Under the pieces are notes generated by a model, which had not been told where the DNA came from, ran no database searches, and saw only the letters and a list, made by a program, of their open reading frames with translations. Positions 1-9,904 of a stretch of DNA of 64,000 bases are shown here, piece by piece. The DNA is from Arion vulgaris (Eukaryota > Mollusca > Gastropoda > Stylommatophora > Arionidae): NCBI GenBank assembly GCA_020796225.1, contig CM036764.1:21404733-21468732 (forward strand), in the 5' to 3' direction. Both the position numbers and the translations under genes were made by a program. Position 1 is the stretch's first letter, and the number at the start of each line of letters is the position of its first letter.

Positions 1-9
1 ATTCCACAG

Positions 10-220
10 CTTTGTTGGAAAAGTCAGAAAAAAAGGATGCCCCAACAGATCCTCTACAACGAACAGGATGCCTCTTTGGAGGTGTGATGAACGATGTTGT
101 CGCGATACCCTCACTACCTCAGTGACATCATAGATGCTGCAAATGTTCAGAGTATTAAAACATTGTTCTTTATTTTCTTCACCTGCCTGTCACCTTGCAT
201 TGCTTTTGGGGGATTGTTGA
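10..220 (+). CDS. SLC4A2-like: SLC4 exon: start of membrane domain, TM1 (apparent frameshift)
   Basis: An acceptor CAG is visible at 7-9 and a donor GTAAGT at 221. One frame reads DPLQRTGCLFGGVMNDV, the conserved linker before TM1. The next frame reads SRYPHYLSDIIDA and then the TM1 helix FFIFFTCLSPCIAFGGLL. The two halves are both excellent SLC4 sequence, but they lie in different frames and switch at about positions 96-104. Either one base is extra or two are missing. Read straight through, the first frame stops at 123-125. Because the other nine exons are intact, a consensus error is more likely than a dead gene. The exon ends in phase 1 (A + GT of the next exon makes Ser). Confidence 0.85.
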
Positions 221-295
221 GTAAGTTATTGAGATTGGTCTCCAATTGTCAAATGTATTATTTTGTGGCGATATAATATAATGTTACCAAGAAGC

Positions 296-535
296 CCTAA
301 CATTCAATATTTCGGACACATCAAATGACATGAATACCTAGCGAAGATAATTTGGAGGGAATGGTGCCTGGAAGAAGAATGAGAGAAAGACCTAGAAGAT
401 GATGGGTACGAGATGCCATTGACGATCTGAAAATGACTGCTGCTGACCTGGTCAACTTGCACAGAACAGGGTTTTCCCGGACTGCTGTCATGGAACCAAG
501 TTTAGGAAGGGACAAGTTATTGACAATAAAATAAT
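296..535 (+). mobile_element. LINE 3'-end fragment (family GRPRR)
   Basis: The translation EGMVPGRRMRERPRR, then WVRDAIDDLKMTAADL and RTAVMEPSL, is the basic C-terminal tail of a LINE reverse transcriptase. It carries stops and is truncated at its 5' end. It lies in intron 1 of the SLC4 gene. Relatives are at 24955-25400, 34855-35090 and 57595-58015. Confidence 0.7.
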
Positions 536-834
536 GTTACAGATATGTTAATATACAAACTATATGTGTTGAGACCAAGATGTATTTATTAATAGGAGCA
601 ATGTTCTGTCACTGTAGTACCTTCCAACCTCTTAAGAAAGAGACCAGCACATCATACTAATAAAAACCGATCCATATAACATTTATTTGTGTATCAGGTC
701 ATTCAAGCATAAATTGCAATGAGAAAGCAGATCAACCGGCTGAGAGTAGTGATCGATGAAGGGTGGACAGTTCAGACAAAATCAATACCATAAGATAAGC
801 AGAAGGAGTCAATGATTTTTGACAGACACAAATG

Positions 835-1076
835 AATCTGCATCCTTTTTGCCTTTACTGCCCGTGTTACACTTTTTAGCTGGTGTAGAATATGGGGGAC
901 ATGGGGCTGAGGAATTTAATGGTTGCCTGGCTAGTGTAGTCACTGTGATACTGTTTAGGTTAGGATTTTCTTCATTATGCCCCTGACAGAAAGAAAACCT
1001 CTTGGTCTTACCGGGGATTGAACTCGGGTCTTCCAAATTGGAGCAAACACTAATCCATTCGACCAGACCTCCTCAT
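835..1076 (-). mobile_element. SINE family A copy
   Basis: In minus orientation it begins with a tRNA-like head (GAGGTCTGGTCGAATGGATT) and a degenerate B box near 1010-1025. It ends in a body shared with the copies at 7309, 11512 and 21768 (CTAGCCA.GCA.CCATTAAATTCCTCAG). It lies in intron 1. Confidence 0.72.
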
Positions 1077-1164
1077 AAATAGTGGGTAATTGTTTTCAAA
1101 AGTTTAATTTTTTTTAGTGTAAAATTTTTATATGTGGTGAATGAATGATTATTTTCTAAACCAG

Positions 1165-1313
1165 GTGAGAAAACACATAGTATGATGGGAGTCAGTGAAA
1201 CTATGGTGGCCACATCTGTCTGTGGCATGATATTCAGTCTCTTTTCTGGCCAGCCTCTACTTATCATTGGAGCTACAGGTCCTGTTTTGGTGTTTGAGGA
1301 GAGCTTACATAAG
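1165..1313 (+). CDS. SLC4A2-like: SLC4 exon: TM2 and TM3
   Basis: The acceptor is CCAG at 1161-1164 and the donor GTAAGT at 1314. It encodes EKTHSMMGVSETMVATSV, then GMIFSLFSGQPLLIIGATGP and LVFEESLHK. The QPLL..G.(S/T)GP.LVFEE signature is the TM3 half-helix that helps form the anion site in AE1. The exon ends in phase 0 after Lys. Confidence 0.93.
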
Positions 1314-1689
1314 GTAAGTGTCTCCTTTATATATAAATATATATGTATATTTTGACCGCTGTGAATTCAGACATAGTAATAGAGCGTAATATGTCGACTC
1401 TGACTGATTTTTGCATGAAGGATTGCTTTCTTTATCACCAGTGTCCTGTCATTCAGGTGAGCCTCACTTTGACTTGTTGTGTTTCCTTGTATATCAACAC
1501 CAAACAAGTTAAGGAGATGCTATCTCCCTTGGATACAGTGACTACGATCCCCAACTAGTATAGTCACTGCTTGATGAAAAACAAGAGGGGAAACTACCAT
1601 CATACTTCTCCATAGAAAATTCATGTCTTGACACAATGAAATGAAACCAGATCAACAAAATAACACACACAAAAAATAACTGAAAATAT

Positions 1690-1905
1690 TGAAAAATGGA
1701 ACATCCCAGCGGCAAATTACTAAACATCAAGAATGAAATGACAAGAACAGGAGTAAACATTCTAGGAACAAGTGAAATGAGATGGATTAGAGATGGATTA
1801 GTGCAGGAAAAATATCAACTTCAGAATAATATATTCAGGAGGAAATAACCATACAAAAGTATTAGAAATAATATTAGATGCAGAGAGAAAATGTTGAACG
1901 GATTC
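1690..1905 (+). mobile_element. LINE endonuclease remnant
   Basis: The reading TRTGVNILGTSEMRWIRDGL resembles the apurinic endonuclease N-terminus of LINEs (I.GL.E.RW). It is decayed, with stops soon after. It lies in intron 2 of SLC4. Confidence 0.55.
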
Positions 1906-1973
1906 TGAACAATATCAGAGAGAAAAGTATGTTTTGATATACCCACATTTTTTTTCAACTTCATTTTCCACAG

Positions 1974-2168
1974 TTTTGCGATTCAAATGGTTTTGAGTTT
2001 CTACCTCTTCGGTTCTGGATTGGACTTTGGGTTTGTGTAATTACTATGGTAGCAGTGGCATTTGAGAGCAGCATACTTGTACGTTATGTAACTCGTTTCA
2101 CTGAGGAGATCTTTGCCATTCTTATATCTCTCATTTTTATCTATGAAGTGGTGAAGAAACTTTGGCAG
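1974..2168 (+). CDS. SLC4A2-like: SLC4 exon: TM4 and TM5
   Basis: The acceptor follows a pyrimidine tract (CACAG to 1973) and the donor is GTCAGT at 2169. It encodes FCDSNGFEFLPLRFWIGLW, then SSILVRYVTRFTEEIFAILI and SLIFIYEVVKKLWQ. The R(F/Y)T.EIF..LISLIFIYE block is one of the best-conserved SLC4 segments. The second Lys of KKL aligns with AE1 Lys539, a stilbene-reactive residue. Phase 0 at both ends. Confidence 0.95.
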
Positions 2169-2519
2169 GTCAGTGGATATTTATCATTGAATAAGATCAT
2201 TATGAATGTACTTGCTGACACTTTAGCAAATAGAAACTATTTGCAATGTTTACATTTACTTTATGTCCACTTTTATCATGTACATTCATTTTTGTACATC
2301 CTGTCGTTTCCATATATTTTCTGTACATGTTTTGTCATTTCCATAGGGGACTAATCTGGCATATGTTTATGAAAATGAGAAGGTTTAATTATGACATAGT
2401 ATAGGTCAAGTGATCTAGCTTTTTGTGATGGCATGTAATTATGGTCGGTAAGGGCGATGAACAAGTGTAACGAAGGACAAGCTTGTCAGAACCAGTTTAA
2501 TAGTAAATAGGCAAAACGC

Positions 2520-2720
2520 AATGCGTATCTGGCAACTTTTGATTTGTCAACAGGGATACTTTTATCTTGAACATTCTGTAGAAATCTCTTCTTATTCTGA
2601 CACTGTTAGACAAAACAGGATTAGAGAAAAGAAAGAATACTCAAGTTTTATTAAAATAAAAAGAACTCTACAGCTGAATTTGTACATACACCTGCGAAGT
2701 AAAAATAGTGAATGAACATT
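2520..2720 (+). mobile_element. LINE 3'-tail fragment (family SSYSDTVR)
   Basis: EISSYSDTVRQNRIREKKEY is shared, with changes, with the end of the LINE fragment at 46090-46390 (EISSYPDTVRHNMIRGKKN) and with 20895-20990. It is only the last part of an element. Confidence 0.5.
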
Positions 2721-2814
2721 AATTTGACCACAGTGTATTTTAAAATGTGATAGTGAGTGGGTTTAGGAACAGAACAGAATGTGAAATCTTTTTTCTTTAC
2801 TTTAATTTTGTTTG

Positions 2815-3620
2815 GAGTCACAGTGCCAGGATAAGAAGAGATTTATAGAACACACTCTCTGGCAGCAGCAGAAACATGCACCAACTTTAGAGCAGAGACA
2901 ACAGCCCTTCTTGCAGCCATACAGATTCTCAATGAACAGCAAGTGTCAGAAAAAAATATTGCAATCTTTAGCGATTCAGTATCCGTTCTCCAGGCTATCT
3001 CATGTCCCAGACAAGACAAGCTCATTTAGGACATACAGCAAAATATCAGCATGCTGTAAAAAAAAATCTGAACTGATCTTACAGTGGATACCAGCACACT
3101 ATGGCATACCAGGAAGCGAAAAGGCTGATAAACTCAAATGCGGGCTGGAGGAAGCCTAACACAACACCACCTAACACAAAGCTTTACAGGAGCAAAGACT
3201 CTCCTGAAACAATCCAGGAAAAGGATCTGGAGAAAAACAAATGGAGGATACAACCCAGAGCACGACAGTATAAATACACTAAACAGAAAAGCACAGTCTA
3301 CAGACTTGGACGAACACTGCATTCTCAGAGCACACCTCCACAGAATGGGTCTAAGGGACTCGGCAGCCTGCACCTGTTGAGCACCTAAGCAGTCCCCAGA
3401 GCACATCCTGAAAGACTGCCCCAGTCTAAGTAGTGTGAGAATGGAGATCTGGCCAACAGAAACAACCCTACAAGACAACCAATAGGGGACCGGTGAAGAC
3501 CTCAAGTGCACCACCCTGTTTATGACACATAACGGAGTAGTTTCATAGCAGAAGTTGATTGCAGAAGTAGAAGAATATAGAACAGGCTTTTGTGTCGCTT
3601 CATAAACAGTATTTTTTATT
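2815..3620 (+). mobile_element. LINE RNase H fragment nested in another LINE tail
   Basis: Inside is an RNase H domain in plus orientation. It shows AETTALLAAIQILNEQQVSE, then NIAIFSDSVSVLQAIS (catalytic Asp in FSDS), then ILQWIPAHYGIPGSEKADKL (late His and Asp) and the Cys/His tail EQSPEHILKDCPS. An in-frame stop near 3028 and frame changes show it is dead. The flanks at 2820-2848 and 3574-3618 together resemble the repeat at 8746-8821. This suggests insertion into a minus-oriented LINE 3' end. Confidence 0.7.
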
Positions 3621-3697
3621 AATGGAAAGTCAATATACAAATTTAGTTTTTATTAATTATGAAATATTAATTGTAGAAATTTATTTTATCCAAATAG

Positions 3698-4015
3698 ATA
3701 TTCTCAGACCATCCACTGATGGAAGACTACTGCTTTGAAGATAGTATCAATCAACACAATGATTCCAAACATATAAGCAGTTCTGATCTGTCAACTTATC
3801 TTGAAGGAAATAGTTCTGCTTGGAGAACAGAAAACATCTCAAGTAAAAGTATATTTGTATTAGCTCAGACAAGCAGCATTGGATATCAGAAAGAGGCAAT
3901 AGAAGAAATGAATAAACCTAACACTGCCCTGCTTTCTCTCATTTTGGTCTTTGGAACATTTTTGATTGCTTACTTTCTTAGAGTGTTCCGGAATAGCAAG
4001 TTCTTAGGCCGAAGT
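3698..4015 (+). CDS. SLC4A2-like: SLC4 exon: extracellular loop and next TM
   Basis: The acceptor is CAAATAG to 3697 and the donor GTAAGT at 4016. It starts IFSDHPLMEDYCFEDS, matching the vertebrate IFQ(D/E)HPL motif. It continues through a long hydrophilic extracellular loop with three N-glycosylation sequons (NDS, NSS, NIS). It re-enters the membrane at NTALLSLILVFGTFLIAYFL and ends VFRNSKFLGRS. The loop is Ser/Asn-rich and family-variable, while its flanks are conserved. Multiple sequons fit the glycosylated third loop of AE2-type proteins. Confidence 0.93.
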
Positions 4016-4134
4016 GTAAGTAAACGTTTGCAATTATTTTGTTCCTGTTTTATTTTCAATTGATATAAGGGAAGACTGCAGTAAAACTATATAGCAATGG
4101 TGAGACACGTAAAAATAAAGTTCTGTAGTTTTTT

Positions 4135-4298
4135 CAAAATTACATCAGGGACCCTTGCTGGTGCTACAGAGTTTGTGCACCGCAGATGAGATCTTCCTGT
4201 GCGAGAAAGAGATTGAAGCACACATCGTTACTCACAGAAGTGCAATGATGATGGTCCTATCAAACAATCAGAACAATCAAACTGCAGTTTTACAAATT
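4135..4298 (+). mobile_element. 5'-truncated SINE-F copy with 22-bp target duplication
   Basis: The segment matches the 3' half of SINE family F (GCTACAGAGTTTGTGCACCG, then AAGTGCAATGATGATGGTCC). It is flanked by near-identical direct repeats at about 4111-4132 and 4299-4320 (shared core CTGTAGTTTT preceded by AAAAATAAAG). A 5' truncation with a target-site duplication is the mark of target-primed reverse transcription. Confidence 0.7.
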
Positions 4299-4322
4299 AA
4301 AAATAAAGTACTGTAGTTTTAC

Positions 4323-4459
4323 AAAGTACAAAAACAATAACAATACACTGAAGCGTTTCGACCAAAAGGTCTTTATCAAGTAAAGGATACAACATAAGTG
4401 AAGAAATTCACTTTTTATATGACACACATTACTGTGTATTGTTATTATTTGTGTACTTT
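4323..4459 (-). mobile_element. 137-bp inverted-repeat element with degenerate hammerhead-like core
   Basis: The ends form imperfect inverted repeats of about 27 bp (AAAGTACAAAAACAATAACA versus the complement of TGTTATTATTTGTGTACTTT). On the minus strand the interior reads TTGATAAAGACC-TTTT-GGTCGAAACGC. That matches hammerhead ribozyme architecture: a CUGAUGA-like box, a 4-bp stem II, then GAAAC. Two positions of the first box depart from consensus. Hammerheads of this kind are known in Penelope-like and other retroelements. Activity is doubtful. Confidence 0.5.
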
Positions 4460-4732
4460 ATTGGTTTGACCAATTATTGATTATACAAAGTACAAAAACA
4501 AAACAATATTTTCAATTGACAGCCATGTGCAGTATGATTAAAACAAATAAGACACAATCTCAAACATTTGAGAAGGTTGTGAAACTTGAGAAGACTAATT
4601 ATAGAACAGAGATGATTATACATGCCGCCACCGCCTCCATGACATAGAACCAATGACTATGACACTAAGGCAGACATTTAGAATGATATCGACAGTAGCA
4701 ATCTTCTTCTTGTTCTTCTTCAAACGCTCCAT

Positions 4733-4945
4733 ATCGACCACATGTTAAATCACTCTTCGTGACCTCAGCCTAAGAGCGATTGTATGTTGTGTCAGTTATG
4801 CACCTACAAGTAGACCAGCACATCTGATTTCTGGGATTTACTAGGGTAGCTTTCCTAGGCCACTACCTCAGTCACCTCATACAGCATGCCTTGTGGGTTG
4901 CAGTGTTACTGTTCTTTGCTCACCTTGCGAGCCCCGGAAACACAC
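4733..4945 (-). mobile_element. SINE family Z copy
   Basis: In minus orientation it has the shared body: gene-rich GGGGCTCGCAAGG..AGCAAAGA, then ACACTGCAACCCACAAGGCA, and a tail related to AGAGTGATTTAACATGTGGT. It is the most decayed of the long Z copies. It lies in intron 4. Confidence 0.7.
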
Positions 4946-5254
4946 AGGTGAACAATGATTAGAAGAGAAACTTAGACATGATCTAGTAGAAGACTGCACA
5001 CACGGATGTGCAACACATTAGAAGCATACATGAAAATGTAGCAATAAAGTACGAACAAATGACACGAGAGAACAACATATAGCGACAGAGGATAAAGATG
5101 AAAGACAAAATAGATTAGTTAGGTAAAGCAGATGAAAACTTCAAAATAGAAGGAAAGGATTTAGATATTTACAGTTTTTCGTACCAAGTTATTATCATAC
5201 ACCACCACGGATCAGTAAGCTTTGCTCCCAATATCTTATGTCAGAACATGCCTG

Positions 5255-5530
5255 ACAACCGCCACCTGAAATCATATATACTCCCAAACAAAGGACACCA
5301 TCTCCATCAAGTAACACCCCCAATCAAATTGCTTGTCCTGAGCAGAACTTTGCCACCCCAACAGTCCTTCGAATTTCTCTCTCTCATAGGCCAGATGTCC
5401 TGCCTCTGCAGCTGTCATGTTCAAACCATCAGTTACATCCTGAATCCATCTTCTCCGTGGTCTTCCTTTTCTTCTCTTTGCCGGTATGCCTCCTTCCATG
5501 ATGGTCTTCTCCAGCCCCTCTACTTACTAA
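5255..5530 (-). mobile_element. LINE C-terminal fragment
   Basis: The minus strand encodes MEGGIPAKRRKGRPRRRWIQ and then DVTDGLNMTAAEAGHLAYER. This is the arginine-rich, W-containing end typical of LINE reverse transcriptases. It lies in intron 4. Confidence 0.72.
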
Positions 5531-5639
5531 TATGGCCCCCACCCACTACATGTTTGTGAGGGACTGAAGATCTTCAACCACAGATAAGTGTTATTTTTAG
5601 CTATAGTTAAGGAGTTTTATCCTTTTACCATTATGTTTC

Positions 5640-5780
5640 TGTACTACAATATATTAAGAAACAACAGGTCAAATGGTTCGAACATGCTTCAAGACTATCA
5701 CAAGACAGCCTCCCACAAAGAGCACTAGCACACAGATATAACAGCAACAGACCCAGAGATATTACATTTATTAAATGTAA
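5640..5780 (+). mobile_element. LINE fragment (KKQQVKWFEHASRL)
   Basis: The plus strand reads KKQQVKWFEHASRLSQDSLP and then QRALAHRYNSNRPRD. It corresponds to the (K/R)WFGH(I/L).R motif near LINE C-termini. About 550 bp between here and the next exon shows nothing else recognisable. Confidence 0.55.
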
Positions 5781-6344
5781 GCTACCACATAAGTGCTCTT
5801 CAGCAAACACTTTCAACTGGCCAAAAGGAACTGAGCACCTGTGGTGGTGCCATAAGTGCATAGACATAGATTTTAACAGCTTTTCTGCTTTCCATTTTTT
5901 TTTCTTTCCCATTTTCATTGAAATATATGTTATAAATTATTTTGTCTAACATTCAGTCAGCTCCACCTGCCCTACATGTCTAACAGTTTAAAATTAACCT
6001 GATAAAGATCTGCATCTGTTGCTAGCACAGACAGAGGTTACCAGAAGGAAGTAAATATGTGAGGGAAAACTCCTTCAACAGCGAGGGATCAAATAGTTCG
6101 TCACGTTATACACAGAGGATGACTCAACAAGGAGAGCATATGATATCTACTGGTTAAACAACAATGATAATCACCTGAGAAAAGTTTGAAAGACTGACTG
6201 GAAAACTACAGTCAGTGAAAAGTGCTCCAGAAATATATAACAAAGATGCAGAAAAGAAACTAAAGATTGCATTGGGAGATGTAGTTATGTAACATAAAAT
6301 GTAATTGCTTGTGAAAAAGTCATATTTTTGTCCTTATGGTATAG

Positions 6345-6434
6345 GTGCGGCGTGCGCTTGGAGATTTTGGAGTTCTGATTTCTTTATTGTCTATGGTGCT
6401 TCTCAGTATTATCATGAATAAGACTTATGTGCAG
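6345..6434 (+). CDS. SLC4A2-like: SLC4 exon: (V/A)RRALGDFG helix
   Basis: This is a small 90-bp exon between ATAG (to 6344) and the donor GTATGT at 6435. It encodes VRRALGDFGVLISLLSMVLL and then SIIMNKTYVQ. RRALGDFGVPISI is nearly invariant in AE proteins. It is in phase 0 at both ends. The small exon sits isolated between introns of 2.3 and 1.3 kb. Confidence 0.93.
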
Positions 6435-6587
6435 GTATGTTCATTTGTGTATGTGCTTGGATAGAGATGCCATTAATTGATCACATGAAGATGAGCTTGT
6501 GTTTTGATACATCTGCTTGATAAAATTATGTTCATATACGATAGATGTCACTGTTTGGTAAAGTGATGTTTGTATATGATATATATA

Positions 6588-6832
6588 CATGGTGGGCATC
6601 TGTAGTTTAAGAGGTATTGAGCTCGATCACAACCCAAGATCACCTGATTCAAACTCTACGAGGGCAGTTTGGAATGGATGCTAATTTGTTTCAGTGGATT
6701 TTTACAGACGGTAAAAATAGACCTCCCCATTCAGAAAGCAATGGCAAACTACTGAACGTATAAGTGGTGCCATTACTCATTTACTGTGGTTGATGACGAC
6801 CGTGCTATAAAGGATATGCTACGATTACAATT
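6588..6832 (+). mobile_element. SINE family D copy
   Basis: A tRNA-like head (CTGTAGTTTAAGAGGTATTG, then a weak B box GATTCAAACTC) precedes a body with GCAATGGCAAACTACTGAAC and GTATAAGTGGTGCC. These are shared with the copies at 48291 and 54899. It lies in intron 5. Confidence 0.75.
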
Positions 6833-7308
6833 TTTCGTATATACGAAGATGTCTCTTTTTGGTAAAATGACATTTGTATATGATAGATGTATGGAAATGC
6901 CACTGTCTGGAAGTGAAACAACTTATAACAAATAGGAGTGGCAGAGTGGTTGGTGATCACAACATAAGCAACTTGAGATATGATGATGTATGTTTGTTCT
7001 GCTCTACTTCTAATAGAGCCTCATGCCGCAATAGTTGTCCTCCACTTTTCTTGGTCTCTGGCCATTTTATTGATGGCTTCACAGGATAGTCCAACATCAT
7101 TCTGTTCCTCAAGAAAACATCTCCAGATCTGTTTAGCATGTCGTTCTTTTTCATTTCCCTTGCAGGTTTCACCCTAGTGCTAGATATGATGATAACACTT
7201 TCTTAGTAGCAAAATGTGTTAAAATATTTTCAAGACAAGATTGTTTAATCAGATGTAAACATTATGTTTATTATGGTTGTATAGTTAAAATAGTTAAGGA
7301 AGAGTGTC

Positions 7309-7550
7309 TGGCAGAAGGAGGAGCGTCTGGCCTAATGGATTAGAGTGTGGCTCCCATGCAGGAAATCCAAGTTCAATCCACGGTAGGGCCAAGGATTTTT
7401 TCTGTTGTGGCATAAATGAAAAATCCTATCCTGAACAGCTTTGTTGCCTCTGCACTAGCCATGCAGCTATTGAATTCCTCAGGCCTCGTTCCCACTTGTC
7501 CTACATCGCCTAAAAAGCGGCACTACAGGCAGTAACAACAGTTTTTTTTT
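7309..7550 (+). mobile_element. SINE family A copy
   Basis: The head GCGTCTGGCCTAATGGATTA has an A-box-like segment, and AAGTTCAATCC serves as the B box. The body includes CACTAGCCATGCAGCTATTG. The copy ends in an oligo-T tract. It lies in intron 5. Confidence 0.8.
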
Positions 7551-7705
7551 AATTTTAATTTTTATAGTTAAACATACAACTTTTTTAAATTTTAGTTTTA
7601 TAGTTAAACATAGGTTTTTTTTCTAGTTTCTATTCTTTGAAGCACAGTTCCATTATTTTAATTTGCTCTAAATTTATTGCATTATTTTCTTGTTTACTTG
7701 TGTAG

Positions 7706-7869
7706 AAACTGGATATTACTAAACCATTTACACCAACATCTCCGGAGCGAGGCTGGTTCATTAATCCAATGGGAATATACCAGACAACCCCAGTGTGGCT
7801 GACGTTTGCTGCTGCCTTGCCAGCATTTCTGATTTTTATCTTGCTGTTTATGGAGACACAAATTACAGA
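7706..7869 (+). CDS. SLC4A2-like: SLC4 exon: TM8 with catalytic Glu
   Basis: The acceptor is TGTAG to 7705 and the donor GTAGGT at 7870, the latter slightly off consensus. It encodes KLDITKPFTPTSPERGWFIN, then PMGIYQTTPVWLTFAAALPA and FLIFILLFMETQIT. The RGW.I.P.G loop and TM8 are classic SLC4. The Glu of METQIT corresponds to AE1 Glu681, which in AE1 couples proton and sulfate transport and is typical of anion exchangers. The exon ends in phase 2; the GAA codon is completed by the next exon. Confidence 0.94.
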
Positions 7870-7974
7870 GTAGGTTTTGATGGCTGATTTGTTTGTGTAG
7901 CAATAACAGTTAATAGGGTTTGTTCAATTAAAAAATATCTTGACTGTTGTAATATGATTTAGGTTGTGCCACAG

Positions 7975-8370
7975 TCTTTTTCTTTGAACGCTGCATATCG
8001 ACCACTTGTTAACCACTCTTTGTGATTTGTATGAGATCCAAGCCTCAGAGCTGCTGTACATTGTACCAGTTATGTGCCTACAAGTAGAATAGCACATTCG
8101 ATTTTGGCGACGCTTTTTATTTACTAGGGTAGCTTCCCTAGTCCCCTACCCCAGTCACCTCTTCTGACATGCCTTGTAGGTCGCAGTGTTACTATTCTTT
8201 GCTTCCTTGAGACCTCAGCAACACAACGGACCAGTGACCCAGTCTCATGGTTGGTGTTTACAGTCAGAAAATATTCTACTTCAACTGGGGATTTTAAACT
8301 TGGAACCATTTGTCATCTGAAGCTAGTACTTTAGCCACTGTGTAATGATAACTCCATTGCAAGATAGGCA
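7975..8370 (-). mobile_element. SINE family Z, near full-length
   Basis: On the minus strand it starts with a tRNA-like head near 8370 (AGTGGCTAAAGTACTAGCTT, B box GGTTCCAAG). It continues with AGCAAAGAATAGTAACACTG, ACCTACAAGGCATGTC and CTACCCTAGTAAATAAAAAG, and ends in GTGGTCGATATGCAGCGTTC. It is the best example of the family's full layout. It lies in intron 6. Confidence 0.75.
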
Positions 8371-8375
8371 CTGTT

Positions 8376-8570
8376 TTGGAACCCTCGGGGAAAGAGGATA
8401 GGGAAGACCTAGACATACCTGGAGAAGAAAGCTGGAGGCTGATATTAAAAGCGATAGGTAAAACATGGAAAGAATTGGAAGGGATGGCAAGAGAGAGAGG
8501 AAGAGCTGGAAGAAGATTGTTGAAGACCTGTGCTCCGTTGGAAGTTGAAAGGGAAAGAAGAATGATAACT
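8376..8570 (+). mobile_element. RTE-like LINE 3'-end fragment
   Basis: The plus strand reads GKTWKELEGMARERGRAGRR with frame slips. It resembles the end of RTE-type polyproteins, where basic GRPR.TW..DLE sequence is followed by W..L..(L/M)A.(D/E)R..W. The fragment is shorter than 200 bp and decayed. It lies in intron 6. Confidence 0.55.
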
Positions 8571-8734
8571 CACAACTTTGAGGTGAAGTTTGGTTTTAGT
8601 CAGCTCTGGTTCCCTGTCACTGATTGATTTCTGTCATCTCATCTCACTCAGTACTAGACTTAAGACAGGCAATTTATAAAGTTTGTAAGTTATCTTTATT
8701 GCAATTTTTAATATCAGCTGTTGATCTTTCTTCT

Positions 8735-9075
8735 GTTCTCCAATCCTGTTTTGCCAAGTGTCAGGATAAGAAGAGATTTATAGAACATGCTTCTGTGTGT
8801 GTTTCATAAACAGTGTTTTTTGCATCACATGTCCACATTTTACATGTCCGGTCTTTTGCTTCTGTATGCATTGTATCTGAGTAACATTACTCTTTGAGGA
8901 GCATTGTCTGTGGTAATCTGCTTATGTGGCCAAACCATTTAATTTGTTGTTTCTTGAAGAAGTTCAGTGCTGATTTTGTACCCAATTTTTTTGTCATGTC
9001 TTCATTTTTAAACCGGTCTCTTATTGTTACTTCTAACATTCTGTGTAGACACTTCATCTCTTGTCATGACTAATT
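8735..9075 (-). mobile_element. LINE 3'-end fragment
   Basis: The minus strand reads (K)NKWFGHISRLPQTMLLKE with frame slips and ends in a segment (8746-8821) repeated around 2820, 3580 and 12545. It is the same family as 46090-46390. Confidence 0.55.
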
Positions 9076-9227
9076 TTATTATATCATTTGATGTCAGGGT
9101 CCAGTTTTGGCACTGATAACATAATCTTGGGAGAAGGATTCTTTTAGTGTTCATAGTGACATGTTTACTTTTCAATATTGGCCCCAGAAGCTGTATACAA
9201 TGTCGTTTCCTTTTTTGTTGTTGCCAG

Positions 9228-9481
9228 AATGATTCTCAACAAGAAGGAGAGGAAGTTGAAGAAAGGATCAGGATACCATCTGGACCAGTTGATTCTAGGA
9301 TTTCTCACATTACTGGGTGGATTATTTGGTTTGCCTTGGATGTGTGCAGCAACTGTGCGAACGGTAGCTCATGTCAGTGCTTTGAGTGAGTACAGTCGAA
9401 CACATGCTCCTGGTGAGAAACCTCAGCTGCTTGGAGTAAAAGAGCAACGAGTCACCAATTTTGCAGTCCATCTACTAATAG
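9228..9481 (+). CDS. SLC4A2-like: SLC4 exon: TM9 and TM10, conserved Arg
   Basis: The acceptor is TTGCCAG to 9227 and the donor GTGAGA at 9482. It encodes MILNKKERKLKKGSGYHLDQ, then TLLGGLFGLPWMCAATVRTV and VKEQRVTNFAVHLLIG. The KGSG.HLD, FG.PW..A.TVR and (V/I)KEQRV motifs are diagnostic for the family. The Arg in ATVRTV aligns with AE1 Arg730 at the substrate site. Phase 2 in, phase 1 out. Confidence 0.95.
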
Positions 9482-9904
9482 GTGAGATTATTTTACATAT
9501 TTATTTTGTACATTATTTTTAACAGGATTTTATGATTTATTTATGGAGGTGGATGTTTATTGTGTACCAATAGGGCATTGGCTAGAAAAGCTTGCCAAAG
9601 GACAGGGATGAGAAAGAAAACATGGATGCCCAAAGGAATCATGGAAGATGAACTTTGTAAAGGGAGTTACAAAAATGTGACTTGATGTGGAAAACAATCA
9701 GTAGAAGGGTGGCAGAATGACTACAGTGACAATTTATTATGGAAGTTTATGCCCTCAAATAGATATTAAGAGGTTATAGATGGTGAATTGTCCAAAATGG
9801 AAACATGTATTTTATGTTGACATACAAATCCAGATGTATTGCTCAAATTACACATAATACAATATTCTTTACCTTATATTTGACATCACCACCAGCACAG
9901 ACTG

